Shown here piece after piece: positions 29,424-37,930 of a DNA stretch of 64,000 nucleotides. The DNA is from Paraferrimonas sp. SM1919 (GTDB lineage: Bacteria > Pseudomonadota > Gammaproteobacteria > Enterobacterales > Shewanellaceae), in assembly GCF_010993985.1 (NCBI RefSeq), contig NZ_WINH01000008.1, positions 62,001 through 126,000 of the forward strand, in the 5' to 3' direction. The notes under the pieces were generated by a model. That model worked only from the letters and a program-made list of their open reading frames with translations. It did not search any database and was not told where the DNA came from. A program made the translations under genes and the position numbers. Position 1 is the first letter of the stretch; the number at the start of each line of letters is the position of its first letter.

Positions 29424-31106
29424 ATGAAGGTTTCCCCAATACAAAATATCGCTGCTTTATTTTGTTTTTTAATTTTAAATTTAACTTATAGTTTTCATGC
29501 TTGCAGTCAAACGGCAGCAGTAGCAATGCCAGACAGTTACAGTGCACAAACCGCTAAAACCATTTTACGACAAGGGGGAAATGCTATCGATGCTGCTATC
29601 GCGGCACAATTTGTATTAGCTGTTACCTTGCCAGAGGCTGGCAATATTGGTGGTGGCGGCTTTATGACCATTATTAAAGATGGCAAGCCTGATTTCTTAG
29701 ACTACCGCGAAGTCGCGCCACTGGCTGCTCACCGGGATATGTATTTAGACAGTAATGGTGAGGTTATTCCTTTCTTATCAAGTTACGGCATCTTATCTGC
29801 AGGGGTTCCAGGTACCGTTGACGGGATGTGGCAAGCCCACCAAAAATACGGCACCATGGCGTGGGCAGAACTGCTCGCCCCAGCCATCACATTGGCGCTA
29901 GAGGGCTTTGTCGTCCATCCCGCGTTAGCTAAAAACATATCATGGCGGATCAGCAGTTTTAACAAGGATAACATTAAGGTCAACTTCAGTGATCATTTTG
30001 CAGGTGCCAAAGCAGGTACCTTATTTAAACAGCAGGATCTTGCCAAAACGTTAATGTTGATAGCAAAGCATGGTAAAGCCGGTTTCTATCAAGGTGAAAA
30101 TGCTAAGTTGTTAAGCAATTTTATGAAAGCCAATGGTGGTTTGATATCAGAAGCCGATCTTATGGCTTATCAAGCACTATGGCGTCAACCGCTCGTTCAT
30201 AATTGGCGTGGCTACGATGTGATCACCGCTCCGCCGCCAAGTTCTGGTGGTATCGCAATGTTGCAGTGGCTAACCATGTATGATTTAGTCAAAGCGGATA
30301 AAACAATCAGTCATAATTCCGCCCAATATGTTCACTTGCTCGCTGAAATTGGTAAAAGAGTTTTTGCTGATAGGGCTCAATATTTGGGGGATCCTGACTT
30401 TTTTGAGGTTCCACAACAATCATTGTTAGCCGCGGCGTATTTGGCGCAGCGTGCAGCTCAAGTATCAATCGATGACATATCGATAACTAAGGACATCGCC
30501 CCGGGTCTAGATGAAAGCAGAGATACCACCCATTTTTCAATCATTGATCAATGGGGTAATGCTGTCTCTAATACCACTACCATAAATGATACCTTTGGCA
30601 GTGGTGTGGTTGTGACTGGTGCTGGCTATTTGTTGAATGATGAAATGGATGATTTTAGTGCTAAACCAGGTGTTCCAAACATTTTTGGTGCAGTAGGTGG
30701 AGTTGCCAATGAAATTCAACCTAAAAAACGGATGCTCTCTTCGATGACACCGACGATTGTGGTTAAACAGGGCCAAGTTAAAATGATTACCGGTTCTCCA
30801 GGTGGCACGACGATTATTTCTTCTGTCTATCAATCGATTCTAAATGTGATTGAATTTGGTATGACTGCCCAACAGGCCGTCGATGCGGCAAGGTTTCATC
30901 ATCAGCTGTTACCTAAAGATGAAATTTGGCACTACCAAGATCTCGATCCTCAAGTAATAAAAAGTTTGCAGCAAAAGGGTTACCAAACCATTGTCGATGA
31001 ATTTGGCGATTTACAAATTATTGTGGCTATTGAAGGACAGTGGCAAGCAGCTTCCCAATCCGGCGAGGGGCGTCGAGGAGTGGCGTTAACCTTTGCTTCG
31101 CAATAA
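29424..31106 (+). CDS. ggt: Gamma-glutamyltransferase (periplasmic)
   Basis: 560 residues. A hydrophobic N-terminus (~8-30) directs export. The large-subunit start pattern GNAIDAAIAAQFVLAVTLPE and GNIGGGGFM is present; the autoprocessing/catalytic threonine lies in RDTTHFSIID (~366-375), followed by AVSNTTTINDTFGSG and the oxyanion-hole MTGSPGGTTI-like segment (~452-461). The proenzyme should split into two subunits and hydrolyse or transfer the gamma-glutamyl group of glutathione. Convergent with mnmC. Confidence 0.94.
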   Translation: MKVSPIQNIAALFCFLILNLTYSFHACSQTAAVAMPDSYSAQTAKTILRQGGNAIDAAIAAQFVLAVTLPEAGNIGGGGFMTIIKDGKPDFLDYREVAPLAAHRDMYLDSNGEVIPFLSSYGILSAGVPGTVDGMWQAHQKYGTMAWAELLAPAITLALEGFVVHPALAKNISWRISSFNKDNIKVNFSDHFAGAKAGTLFKQQDLAKTLMLIAKHGKAGFYQGENAKLLSNFMKANGGLISEADLMAYQALWRQPLVHNWRGYDVITAPPPSSGGIAMLQWLTMYDLVKADKTISHNSAQYVHLLAEIGKRVFADRAQYLGDPDFFEVPQQSLLAAAYLAQRAAQVSIDDISITKDIAPGLDESRDTTHFSIIDQWGNAVSNTTTINDTFGSGVVVTGAGYLLNDEMDDFSAKPGVPNIFGAVGGVANEIQPKKRMLSSMTPTIVVKQGQVKMITGSPGGTTIISSVYQSILNVIEFGMTAQQAVDAARFHHQLLPKDEIWHYQDLDPQVIKSLQQKGYQTIVDEFGDLQIIVAIEGQWQAASQSGEGRRGVALTFASQ

Positions 31107-31136
31107 CCTCAACCGGCGAGAAACCGCAGTAGCTTT

Positions 31137-32840
31137 TTAGCGAAATTTGTTCATCCCGCGTCTTAATTTAGCGCCTTTACGAACCCAATTTCGATTGGGA
31201 TGGAGGGCGTTAAGTTGAGCTTGGCTGGCGGGCGCTTGTTCCCCTAGTAATTCACTGGTGAGTAGCTCGGCTAATAATGGCGCGGTGGATAACCCGCGAG
31301 AACCGAGTCCAGCAAAACTGTATAAGCCTTGATGAACATCATAACCCTCAAACCATGTGTTTGCTTTGAGCTGTTCAAGCTGTTGCAGCGATTCATGTTT
31401 CCCAATTAAACCAACCAACGGCATATGATCCCTAACGACCATACGAACCCCGATACGAGCGTGTTTACCGCTAATATCGAAATCCTTCAGCCAAGACTGC
31501 TCGCCAAAACTTTGCTGCATCTTATCTAGATTAGCTTGTTGCGCACTATAGCTATATTCGAGCGATGTGATGTCTTTATCATAGGTTGCCCCAAAACAGT
31601 GCTTATCATTATTCTGTGGTGTTAAGTAACCTTGAGAACACAGTACCTTCTTTAATTGTGATAGTTCGCCCCGTGAGGGAGTCTGACTGACTTGGCCTTT
31701 GACTTGAGTCGCGGTGCAATGCCTAGTTTGTTCAAAATTCACTAACTGATGACCAGTGGCGATCACCACTGCATCAAATGGTCCATGTTGATTTCCCCCT
31801 TGATGCAGTATCCACCCCGAAGGGGTTGATTGGAGTTGCTCAATATTAGTATTGAGGTATAGCTGACAATGACCACTTTGTTGGCTTAGAGCGAGGGTTT
31901 GGGTGACGACTTGACGGGGGGAGAGCCATCCCCCATGGGGGAAATATAGTCCGCCATAGTCAACACTCACTTCAGCTAATTGCTGGGCTTGTTGTTGGCT
32001 CACCGCTCGGCCCAAATGTTCAGGCAGCCACTGGCTGTTGGCAAGATTTAACAACTTTTGCTCGTCGTTAGCGTCTTTCCCTAGTTGTAATACTCCACAA
32101 AAGTTATGGTCAAATTGAGTTTGCTTAGCTAATTGTTGATAGAAATGGTAGGCATAATGAAACGCCCCAGAAAACCATTTTGAAAGTTCAAAGTTGGTTG
32201 GGTTTACAAGGGGATAAATCGCCCCTTGGTGATTACCAGAAGCCCCCATAGCGGGTTGCTCATCTTTACAAAACAGCTTATGTTTGATTTGCCTTTGGCT
32301 GAGGGAATAAGACAACGTTGCCGCGGCAATACCACCGCCAATAATGGCAATATTTTTAGCCTTTGGATTTGGCCTAGGGTAAAGCACTTTGGGTACCGCT
32401 GGGGCCTTAGGGCTGCTGGCGGCGAAATGGGGCGTTGATTTGTCACCGTTCGCCAACAATTGTAAATGATTGGCTTGCAATAGCTGCCAATAACAGTCGC
32501 GTTCATTTTGGGCGAGTTGGGCCAATGTTAAAGCGCTATTTGCGGTGTGGATATCAATAATATGCAAACAGTTGTTGAGATTATAAGATAATCTTTGCAC
32601 ACCTTGAGCTAATGCTTGATAACCTTCAAGGAAAGCTAAGTTAGCCAGCGTTGACTGTTGTAAGGGTTGCTCAATTAATAATACCCATTGTATTTTAGGC
32701 AGCGAATGATGCTGGTTAACCACCGCGCTATAGATTTGTGCTAGGGCGTTGATATCATCGACCACTAAGCAAGGATTAAGCTGATTTTTAAGCGCTTCGA
32801 TAGCTGAAACTAATTGATGTTGGCTTAATGGGGCAGACAC
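31137..32840 (-). CDS. mnmC: MnmC-like tRNA-U34 oxidoreductase with a degenerate methyltransferase half
   Basis: 567 residues versus about 668 in E. coli. The C-terminal FAD oxidase is intact: IAIIGGGIAAATLSYSL (~165-181), AMGASGNHQGAIYPLVNP, FAGLGSRGLSTAPLLAELL and ALHPNRNWVRKGAK. It converts cmnm5(s2)U34 to nm5(s2)U34 in tRNA. The first ~160 residues correspond in position to the SAM methyltransferase domain but the SAM motif GFGTGLN and the DGFAPAKNP motif are absent; CLVVDDINALAQIYS may be the decayed equivalent. Start is GTG with AAGGA six bases upstream. Divergent from fabB, as in E. coli synteny. Confidence 0.9.
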   Translation of the reverse strand: MSAPLSQHQLVSAIEALKNQLNPCLVVDDINALAQIYSAVVNQHHSLPKIQWVLLIEQPLQQSTLANLAFLEGYQALAQGVQRLSYNLNNCLHIIDIHTANSALTLAQLAQNERDCYWQLLQANHLQLLANGDKSTPHFAASSPKAPAVPKVLYPRPNPKAKNIAIIGGGIAAATLSYSLSQRQIKHKLFCKDEQPAMGASGNHQGAIYPLVNPTNFELSKWFSGAFHYAYHFYQQLAKQTQFDHNFCGVLQLGKDANDEQKLLNLANSQWLPEHLGRAVSQQQAQQLAEVSVDYGGLYFPHGGWLSPRQVVTQTLALSQQSGHCQLYLNTNIEQLQSTPSGWILHQGGNQHGPFDAVVIATGHQLVNFEQTRHCTATQVKGQVSQTPSRGELSQLKKVLCSQGYLTPQNNDKHCFGATYDKDITSLEYSYSAQQANLDKMQQSFGEQSWLKDFDISGKHARIGVRMVVRDHMPLVGLIGKHESLQQLEQLKANTWFEGYDVHQGLYSFAGLGSRGLSTAPLLAELLTSELLGEQAPASQAQLNALHPNRNWVRKGAKLRRGMNKFR

Positions 32841-32873
32841 GGTTCGTCCTTATCTCTATAATAACACCCATCA

Positions 32874-32949
32874 ACCAGTTTAATTGGCTTGCTTTGGGTT
32901 AATAAACTGGTATTTTAACTTATTTTTAATGGAAAGCTGACCAGTTTTA
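32874..32949. promoter_or_regulatory. Possible FadR-type operator cluster upstream of fabB
   Basis: ACCAGTTT occurs at 32874-32881 and 32940-32947, and its complement AAACTGGT at 32904-32911. The third copy reads TGACCAGTT, a perfect right half of the known FadR site AACTGGTCNGACCAGTT. FadR activates fabB in E. coli, so a regulator site here is plausible, but no full palindrome is present. Confidence 0.4.
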
Positions 32950-33006
32950 TCACTTAAAACAGATAGTATTGGCGCAGTATAAAAAAGACATCAGCGGAAT
33001 TTAACG

Positions 33007-34218
33007 ATGAAAAGAGTTGTGATCACTGGTATGGGCATTGTGTCTAGTATCGGTAACAATAAAAACGAAGTATTAGAATCACTAAAAGCAGGCAAGAGCG
33101 GTATTGAATTCCACCAGGAATTTGCTGACATGAAACTGCGCAGTAACGTTGCCGGCACCATCAACCTAGATCCTAAAGAACATATTGACCGTAAAGCGCT
33201 TCGCTTCATGGGTGACGCGGCTGCTTATGCCTACATCGCGATGGAAGAAGCAATTAAAGATGCTAATCTAACTGAAGAGCAATACTCTAACCACCGTGTA
33301 GGTATTGTTGCGGGTTCTGGTGGTGCATCTTCTGCTAACCAAGTTCAAGCTGCTGATACTCTACGTGAGAAAAGCGTTAAGCGTGTAGGTCCATACATTG
33401 TGCCTCGCATCATGGCTTCTACGGCAAGTGCTTGTCTAGCAACACCATTTAAAATTAAAGGTGTTAACTACTCAATCAGTTCTGCTTGTGCTTCATCTGC
33501 ACACTGCATTGGTCACGCGGCTGAGCTGATCCAATTAGGTAAGCAAGACATCGTATTTGCTGGTGGTGCTGAAGAGCTACATTGGACCCTAACTATGGGC
33601 TTCGATGCAATGGGTGCGCTTTCAACTAAGTACAATGACACACCAGAAAAAGCATCACGCACCTACGATGCTGACCGTGATGGTTTTGTTATTTCTGCTG
33701 GCGCAGGTATGCTAGTGGTTGAAGAGTACGAGCACGCGGTTGCTCGTGGCGCAAAAATCTATGCTGAAATCGTAGGTTACGGCGCGACTTCTGACGGTTA
33801 CGACATGGTTGCTCCTTCAGGTGAAGGTGCGGCGCGTTGTATGCGTATGGCTATGGACAGTGTTGAAGGTCCTATTGACTACATTAACACCCACGGTACC
33901 TCTACTCCAGTTGGTGACGTACGTGAGCTAGAAGCCATTCACGAAGTATTTCCAGAGGGTTGCCCAGCACTTTCTGCAACTAAAGCAATGACTGGTCACT
34001 CATTAGGTGCTGCAGGTGCCCATGAAGCGATTTACTCACTGCTAATGCTTGATAATAACTTTATTGCCCCTAGCATCAACATTGAAAACGCTGACGAAAA
34101 AGCAGAAGGTCTGCCAATTGTTACAGAAAAGCGTGATGTTGAGCTAACCACGGTAATGAGCAACAGCTTTGGCTTCGGTGGCACTAACGCTACTTTAGTC
34201 ATGCAAAAGCTAAAATAA
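33007..34218 (+). CDS. fabB: 3-oxoacyl-ACP synthase I FabB
   Basis: 403 residues; beta-ketoacyl-ACP synthase I, required for elongation in the unsaturated branch of type II fatty acid synthesis. The catalytic cysteine is in [15 protein letters not shown] (~162), with histidines in [12 protein letters not shown] (~296) and [11 protein letters not shown] (~331). Starts [18 protein letters not shown]. Codon choice is strongly biased (CTA leucine, GGT glycine), like the ribosomal genes, pointing to high expression. Terminator follows. Confidence 0.97.
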   Translation: MKRVVITGMGIVSSIGNNKNEVLESLKAGKSGIEFHQEFADMKLRSNVAGTINLDPKEHIDRKALRFMGDAAAYAYIAMEEAIKDANLTEEQYSNHRVGIVAGSGGASSANQVQAADTLREKSVKRVGPYIVPRIMASTASACLATPFKIKGVNYSISSACASSAHCIGHAAELIQLGKQDIVFAGGAEELHWTLTMGFDAMGALSTKYNDTPEKASRTYDADRDGFVISAGAGMLVVEEYEHAVARGAKIYAEIVGYGATSDGYDMVAPSGEGAARCMRMAMDSVEGPIDYINTHGTSTPVGDVRELEAIHEVFPEGCPALSATKAMTGHSLGAAGAHEAIYSLLMLDNNFIAPSINIENADEKAEGLPIVTEKRDVELTTVMSNSFGFGGTNATLVMQKLK

Positions 34219-34238
34219 TCCGCTCATCGCTAACCGAT

Positions 34239-34275
34239 AAAAAAGGCGCCTTTAGAAATAAAGGCGCCTTTTTAT
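34239..34275 (+). terminator. Terminator after fabB
   Basis: AAAAGGCGCCTTTA and its complement form a 14-bp stem with a GAAA loop, followed by T5. Confidence 0.92.
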
Positions 34276-34357
34276 TTTCGGTTGTTACATGAGCTTAGTA
34301 GGTTTTTTTGAGTTTGATGCGCTATCTTTTAGTTAATCATTATCAAAGGAAAATGCT

Positions 34358-34903
34358 ATGAAAAATCTGTTACTGTTGTTATTGGCTATTACCCTTATCG
34401 GCTGTTCCAGTAGTGGTAATAGCGTCGCACAAAAACGCGCCAGTATTGAAGCAATGCATAACAAGGTATTGCAAGATATTTATGCAGAATCTGCTGCGGC
34501 AAGAAGAGATGTGGCATCGAGTGCCGGTTATGCGGTGTTTAGTAATGCCCAAGTCAATGTCATTTTTATCGCTGCCGGTGGTGGGCACGGGGTGGCTAAG
34601 TCTAAAGGTCGCTCTACTTACATGAAAATGGCAGAGGCTGGCATCGGTCTAGGGCTAGGGGTAAAAGATTTTAGAGTACTGTTTGTTTTTCATACCCAAG
34701 AAGCCTACAACAACTTTGTTGATAATGGTTGGAGCTTTGGTGGCGAGGCAGATGCTGCGGCTAAAGCGGGTGAAAATGGTGGACAGGCGAGTGCCGGTGG
34801 TGCGCTTGGTGATGTGACTATCTACCAGCTGACAGAAAGCGGATTAGCTTTACAAGCCACGCTTAAAGGGACTAAATACTGGAAAGACGACGAGTTAAAC
34901 TAG
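34358..34903 (+). CDS. SYLF (Ysc84-like) domain lipoprotein
   Basis: 181 residues. Signal peptide with lipobox LIGC. The mature part has AGYAVFSNAQVN, IAAGGGHGVAKSKGRSTYM and a Gly/Ala-rich stretch (GGEADAAAKAGENGG), typical of the SYLF/Ysc84 family, whose eukaryotic members bind lipids; bacterial function is unknown. AAGGA ribosome site upstream. Flanked by terminators, so a single-gene unit. Confidence 0.88.
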   Translation: MKNLLLLLLAITLIGCSSSGNSVAQKRASIEAMHNKVLQDIYAESAAARRDVASSAGYAVFSNAQVNVIFIAAGGGHGVAKSKGRSTYMKMAEAGIGLGLGVKDFRVLFVFHTQEAYNNFVDNGWSFGGEADAAAKAGENGGQASAGGALGDVTIYQLTESGLALQATLKGTKYWKDDELN

Positions 34904-34920
34904 TCAATCTCCAGAACTAT

Positions 34921-34956
34921 AAAAAGGCGCAACTTATAGAAGCTGCGCCTTTTTTG
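34921..34956 (+). terminator. Terminator after SYLF lipoprotein
   Basis: AAAAAGGCGCA pairs with TGCGCCTTTTT over an inner CTT/AAG pair, ending in T6. Confidence 0.9.
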
Positions 34957-35036
34957 TTATCTATTAACTTGTGATTGATGTGGGTAATCGAAGAGTGTAA
35001 TCTAATTTTATACTATTAATTCAACAAGATAATTTT

Positions 35037-35945
35037 ATGGAAGAGATTATAAAATCAGTTAAAGCTTATTTGTATGAAAGAAATACAAGCCCTCTATTTG
35101 GGGCATTTATCACTACATGGTGCGTATGGAACTACAAATTATTCTTAGTAATTTTTATTGCGAAAGAAAAAACATCTGAAGATTTATTAAAACAAATTGA
35201 TTCAATTTTTAATTCTCATATTTTTCCAACAATACCGTATGCATGGTGGGATCAACTGTTAGGTTCGTTTTGGAATGGACTATTAGGGCCAGGAATCATT
35301 ACAGGGTTATATTTATATGTTTACCCTAAACTTGCAGAACCGGTTTATAAGCACGCATTGGATAAACAGAGCTCCTTACGTGTAATAAAACAAGAACAAG
35401 AAAAGAAAAAGCTCCTTTCACTAGAAGAGTCACAAAAATTATTGATTAGGCTGTCAGAAATAGAAAATAAAAATAGCGAAGAAACAGAAATTTACCGGAG
35501 TCAAATCAATGCTCTTACTTCAGAGTTGGCGACCCTTAGAGAAGCAGGGGTTACGAACAAGGATACAGGTGTAGATGTAAAAATCGATAAGATTGATCCA
35601 AAAAGATTCGTAGATGTGCATTTAATTACGGAAAAATTTACGATACCTTCATTTCAAATTCGCTTACAAGAAAAGCTTGCTTTTCTAAGCGGTAGGCTTT
35701 TAAAAGACGATGGACATAAACAAGAGATTTTAGGATTGATTGCATGCATTAAGCATATACTTCTTAATGAAAGCATAGGGAATGGGAGTAATATTCCTGG
35801 TATAACAACAGAAAGAACAGCTGGCATCTTACATAGTTTGAGCAGTATGAGAATTATAGATAAAGGTGAAAATAACAGGTATTCCCTGGGCCAGAAAGGA
35901 TTGGCACTATTATCTGATATTTATAAGGATGTTGATAATACTTAA
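35037..35945 (+). CDS. Unrecognised two-TM, coiled-coil protein with C-terminal winged-helix-like domain
   Basis: 302 residues of no family I can name. Two membrane segments (about 19-42 and 78-98) flank a ~35-residue loop rich in aromatic residues. A charged coiled coil follows (~108-176, EQEKKKLLSLEESQKLL), then a linker and a C-terminal domain whose end (TTERTAGILHSLSSM, IIDKGENNRYSLGQKG) looks like a winged helix. Both termini are likely cytoplasmic. The DNA is clearly more AT-rich and uses more AGA/ATA codons than its neighbours, suggesting transfer. It has a TATACT (35009) but no convincing -35 and a weak ribosome site. Palindromic elements follow. A sensor or defence role is only a guess. 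Confidence 0.7.
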   Translation: MEEIIKSVKAYLYERNTSPLFGAFITTWCVWNYKLFLVIFIAKEKTSEDLLKQIDSIFNSHIFPTIPYAWWDQLLGSFWNGLLGPGIITGLYLYVYPKLAEPVYKHALDKQSSLRVIKQEQEKKKLLSLEESQKLLIRLSEIENKNSEETEIYRSQINALTSELATLREAGVTNKDTGVDVKIDKIDPKRFVDVHLITEKFTIPSFQIRLQEKLAFLSGRLLKDDGHKQEILGLIACIKHILLNESIGNGSNIPGITTERTAGILHSLSSMRIIDKGENNRYSLGQKGLALLSDIYKDVDNT

Positions 35946-35973
35946 CCGTTATGATACTCATTTTCCCCTACAT

Positions 35974-36100
35974 CTCTGCACTTGATTAAAACTTCTCAAT
36001 AGAGATGAAAGGCATGGATGCCGTCAAGGATTGTTTGAGGCAGGATGCCGAATCAATCCGTTCTCGTAATTGAGGAGTGAATAATCAAGAATATGCAGAG
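35974..36100. repeat. Nested palindromic element, possible MITE or structured RNA
   Basis: Outer arms CTCTGCA-CTTGATTA (35974-35988) pair with TAATCAAG-AATA-TGCAGAG (36082-36100); CTCAAT (35995) pairs with ATTGAG (36069); GGATTG (36028) pairs with CAATCC (36054). Inside are two small hairpins, GGCATGGATGCC (36011-36022) and GGCAGGATGCC (36039-36049). This layered design over 127 bp is far from random, but no transposase or target duplication is visible. Confidence 0.75.
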
Positions 36101-36119
36101 TGGGGGCGGCTGAGGGGTT

Positions 36120-36210
36120 GTTAGGGGAGGCAGCCGTAGGCTTCCCCTAACGTGCAGCCGGCACCCCGGCACTAGCCACACCTTCTGCATGAACGATGAC
36201 TGTTAGGCGG
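36120..36210. repeat. attC-like inverted-repeat site
   Basis: GTTAGGGGA (36120-36128) pairs with TCCCCTAAC (36143-36151). From the second arm, CCCTAAC (36145) to GTTAGGC (36202-36208) spans 64 bp with inner arms GTGCAG and CTGCA; integron attC sites have RYYYAAC...GTTRRRY with a 7-bp core. The right core fits the consensus exactly, the left differs in its first base. No integrase gene is in the window. The site reads into the 3' end of the DUF3301 gene. Confidence 0.45.
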
Positions 36211-36522
36211 GCTTATCCAGCTTGGCTCTGGGTATACTGGCCACACAATATTACTTACTTTATTGGCTTTTAAGGTGACTTGGCCTTGGTAACTGTTTTC
36301 ACCATCGGTAGAGAACTCAAATTGATAATCAACGGCCCAGCTAAAAAATTGCTGTCCACCAAAGAAGGGTTTAGCCCTTGTTTGAGCAATACTTAAAAAT
36401 TGCAGATTGTTGAGCTGGCATTGTTTGGTGATGTACCTTTTGGCGGTTTCTGCCATGGTACGTATTTGCCAAAACCACAGCATGATCCCTGCCATTAATA
36501 CAATCAGCAATAAATCCATCAT
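36172..36522 (-). CDS. DUF3301 small membrane-anchored protein with altered C-terminus
   Basis: 116 residues: an N-terminal membrane helix (LLLIVLMAGIMLWFWQI), then AKRYITKQCQLNNLQFLSIA and YQFEFSTDGENSYQGQVTLK, matching DUF3301. The family normally ends soon after the VWPVYPEP-like segment; here ~13 further residues (SPPNSHRSCRRCG) are encoded by the attC-like site, so the original stop was probably replaced by insertion. Start overlaps the DUF3549 stop by 4 bp, so the two are translationally coupled. Function unknown. Confidence 0.8.
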   Translation of the reverse strand: MMDLLLIVLMAGIMLWFWQIRTMAETAKRYITKQCQLNNLQFLSIAQTRAKPFFGGQQFFSWAVDYQFEFSTDGENSYQGQVTLKANKVSNIVWPVYPEPSWISPPNSHRSCRRCG

Positions 36523-37532
36523 GAGCTTGTTAAGTCCTTAATCATATTAGTAAATGCTGCTTTTACAGCATCAGAATTATTATCGTCATTGATTTTAGAC
36601 AGCAACCCATTGCGAAGTCCAGCAAGGCTGACTAAATCGGCAAATAATTGATTAAATACATCTTTATCATGCTTGGCCATATGTTCTAGGTAAAGGTTTA
36701 GGCTAGTAGGATGCATTAGTGCCATATGGTGACGGGCAGCAATAATCAGCAAAATGTTTAAATCTAGCGCCTCGGTTTGTGCAAGGCAATGATCAACGGC
36801 TTGTTGGGAATACAATAGGTTGCCCGCAAGCCCTCGTAACCAGTGTTGCTTTTGGGCAGAGTTGTCTGCCTGGGTAAGCAATGTAAATAATGCTTGGCCA
36901 ATCTCATCGTCAATGTCTACATTTTCCAACAAGTGCAGTAAGTTAATCATCACTTCGGCATCAAGCGTGGTCAGCTGGTTAATGATTAATGCCTTATGCT
37001 CGTTGGCGCGTAATGCAAAATCAGCTAAACCCTGTAGGCCCATTTGTTGCCAGCTATCACTTGGGTGCTCACCTTTAAAGTATTCAACCACAAACGGGTA
37101 TTGGCTTGACGGTGCTAGGCCTTGCTCTAGGCGTAATTTAGCGTTGAACATCGCCTGCTTGTCTTGGGGCGGCTGGAAGTTAATCGCATGGCTAGACAGG
37201 GCTTGTTGTTGCTCTGGAGTCAGGTTCTTAGAAAGGTCTTGGCCAAGGTGGCCACCCACATGGCGTAAAAAATCGACTTTCGGGCCAGCGATAACCAAAC
37301 CGTTTTCATCAAGGGGCAGTTTTAAAAACCAAACAAACTGCTGCTCATTATGGGTGTAGCTGATCGCAATTTGACCATGGCCTTGCACGGGAGCAGGGTA
37401 TGGGCGTAAGCCTTGCTCGATATGATCGAAGATAGAAACTGGTAGAGGCTGAATTTTTCTGCCGATTTCAAAAACTTGGTAGGTTGCGCCAGCAAGGGCA
37501 AAAAACTGATTAAAACTGCTGATGTTGCTCAT
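36519..37532 (-). CDS. DUF3549 family protein
   Basis: 337 residues, cytoplasmic, no membrane segment. Begins MSNISSFNQFFALAGATYQV and contains FLKLPLDENGLVIAG and LQGLADFALRANEH; pairs with DUF3301 in Shewanella- and Vibrio-type genomes next to yqcC/truC, as here. The helical C-terminal half suggests a HEAT-like scaffold (inference). Function unknown. Divergent from yqcC. Confidence 0.82.
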   Translation of the reverse strand: MSNISSFNQFFALAGATYQVFEIGRKIQPLPVSIFDHIEQGLRPYPAPVQGHGQIAISYTHNEQQFVWFLKLPLDENGLVIAGPKVDFLRHVGGHLGQDLSKNLTPEQQQALSSHAINFQPPQDKQAMFNAKLRLEQGLAPSSQYPFVVEYFKGEHPSDSWQQMGLQGLADFALRANEHKALIINQLTTLDAEVMINLLHLLENVDIDDEIGQALFTLLTQADNSAQKQHWLRGLAGNLLYSQQAVDHCLAQTEALDLNILLIIAARHHMALMHPTSLNLYLEHMAKHDKDVFNQLFADLVSLAGLRNGLLSKINDDNNSDAVKAAFTNMIKDLTSS

Positions 37533-37621
37533 GGGGAAACTCTAATTCTATTAACGGGCTCATTATACGCAATTACAGATATTTGTCCTCACTGTTGCGA
37601 CAAAGGGGTATAATGGCGGGT

Positions 37622-37930
37622 ATGAAACAAGTATCTCAATTAATTAATCAGCTTGAAGATGCCCTTAAGGCAGCCGAGCTGTGGCAAAGCCAACCTATAG
37701 AAGCAGCTAAGCTGCAATCGACCCAGCCTTTTGCGATTGATACCATGAGTTTTGAGCAATGGCTGCAGTTTATTTTTATTGCCCGTATGCGTGCATTGAT
37801 AGACGCAGGCCAGCCCCTACCCACTGCCATGGGTATCGCGCCAATGGCTGAGCAAGTATATTTAGACAAACCAGAGGCGCAAACTGTGGTGAACTGTTGC
37901 TTTGCTTTAGATGAGGCAATCAATGGCTGA
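37622..37930 (+). CDS. yqcC: YqcC family protein
   Basis: 102 residues from ATG 37622; ATG 37613 would add three residues, and the TTG at 37583 is rejected. LQSTQPFAIDTMSFEQWLQF and IFIARMRALIDAGQPLP match E. coli YqcC (STQPFFMDTM, EWLQW). A perfect TATAAT lies at 37609-37614, so a transcript might begin almost at the start codon. All-helical, function unknown; overlaps truC by 8 bases, as in the conserved yqcC-truC pair. Confidence 0.85.
   Translation: MKQVSQLINQLEDALKAAELWQSQPIEAAKLQSTQPFAIDTMSFEQWLQFIFIARMRALIDAGQPLPTAMGIAPMAEQVYLDKPEAQTVVNCCFALDEAING

Noticed and set aside
35037..36210. Complete integron or insertion sequence
   Set aside because: No integrase or transposase is present and no clear left boundary or target duplication was found; only an attC-like site is supported.
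36820..37359. Plus-strand 179-residue ORF opposite DUF3549
   Set aside because: It is cysteine/tryptophan-rich antisense translation of a conserved gene, with no ribosome site or family match.
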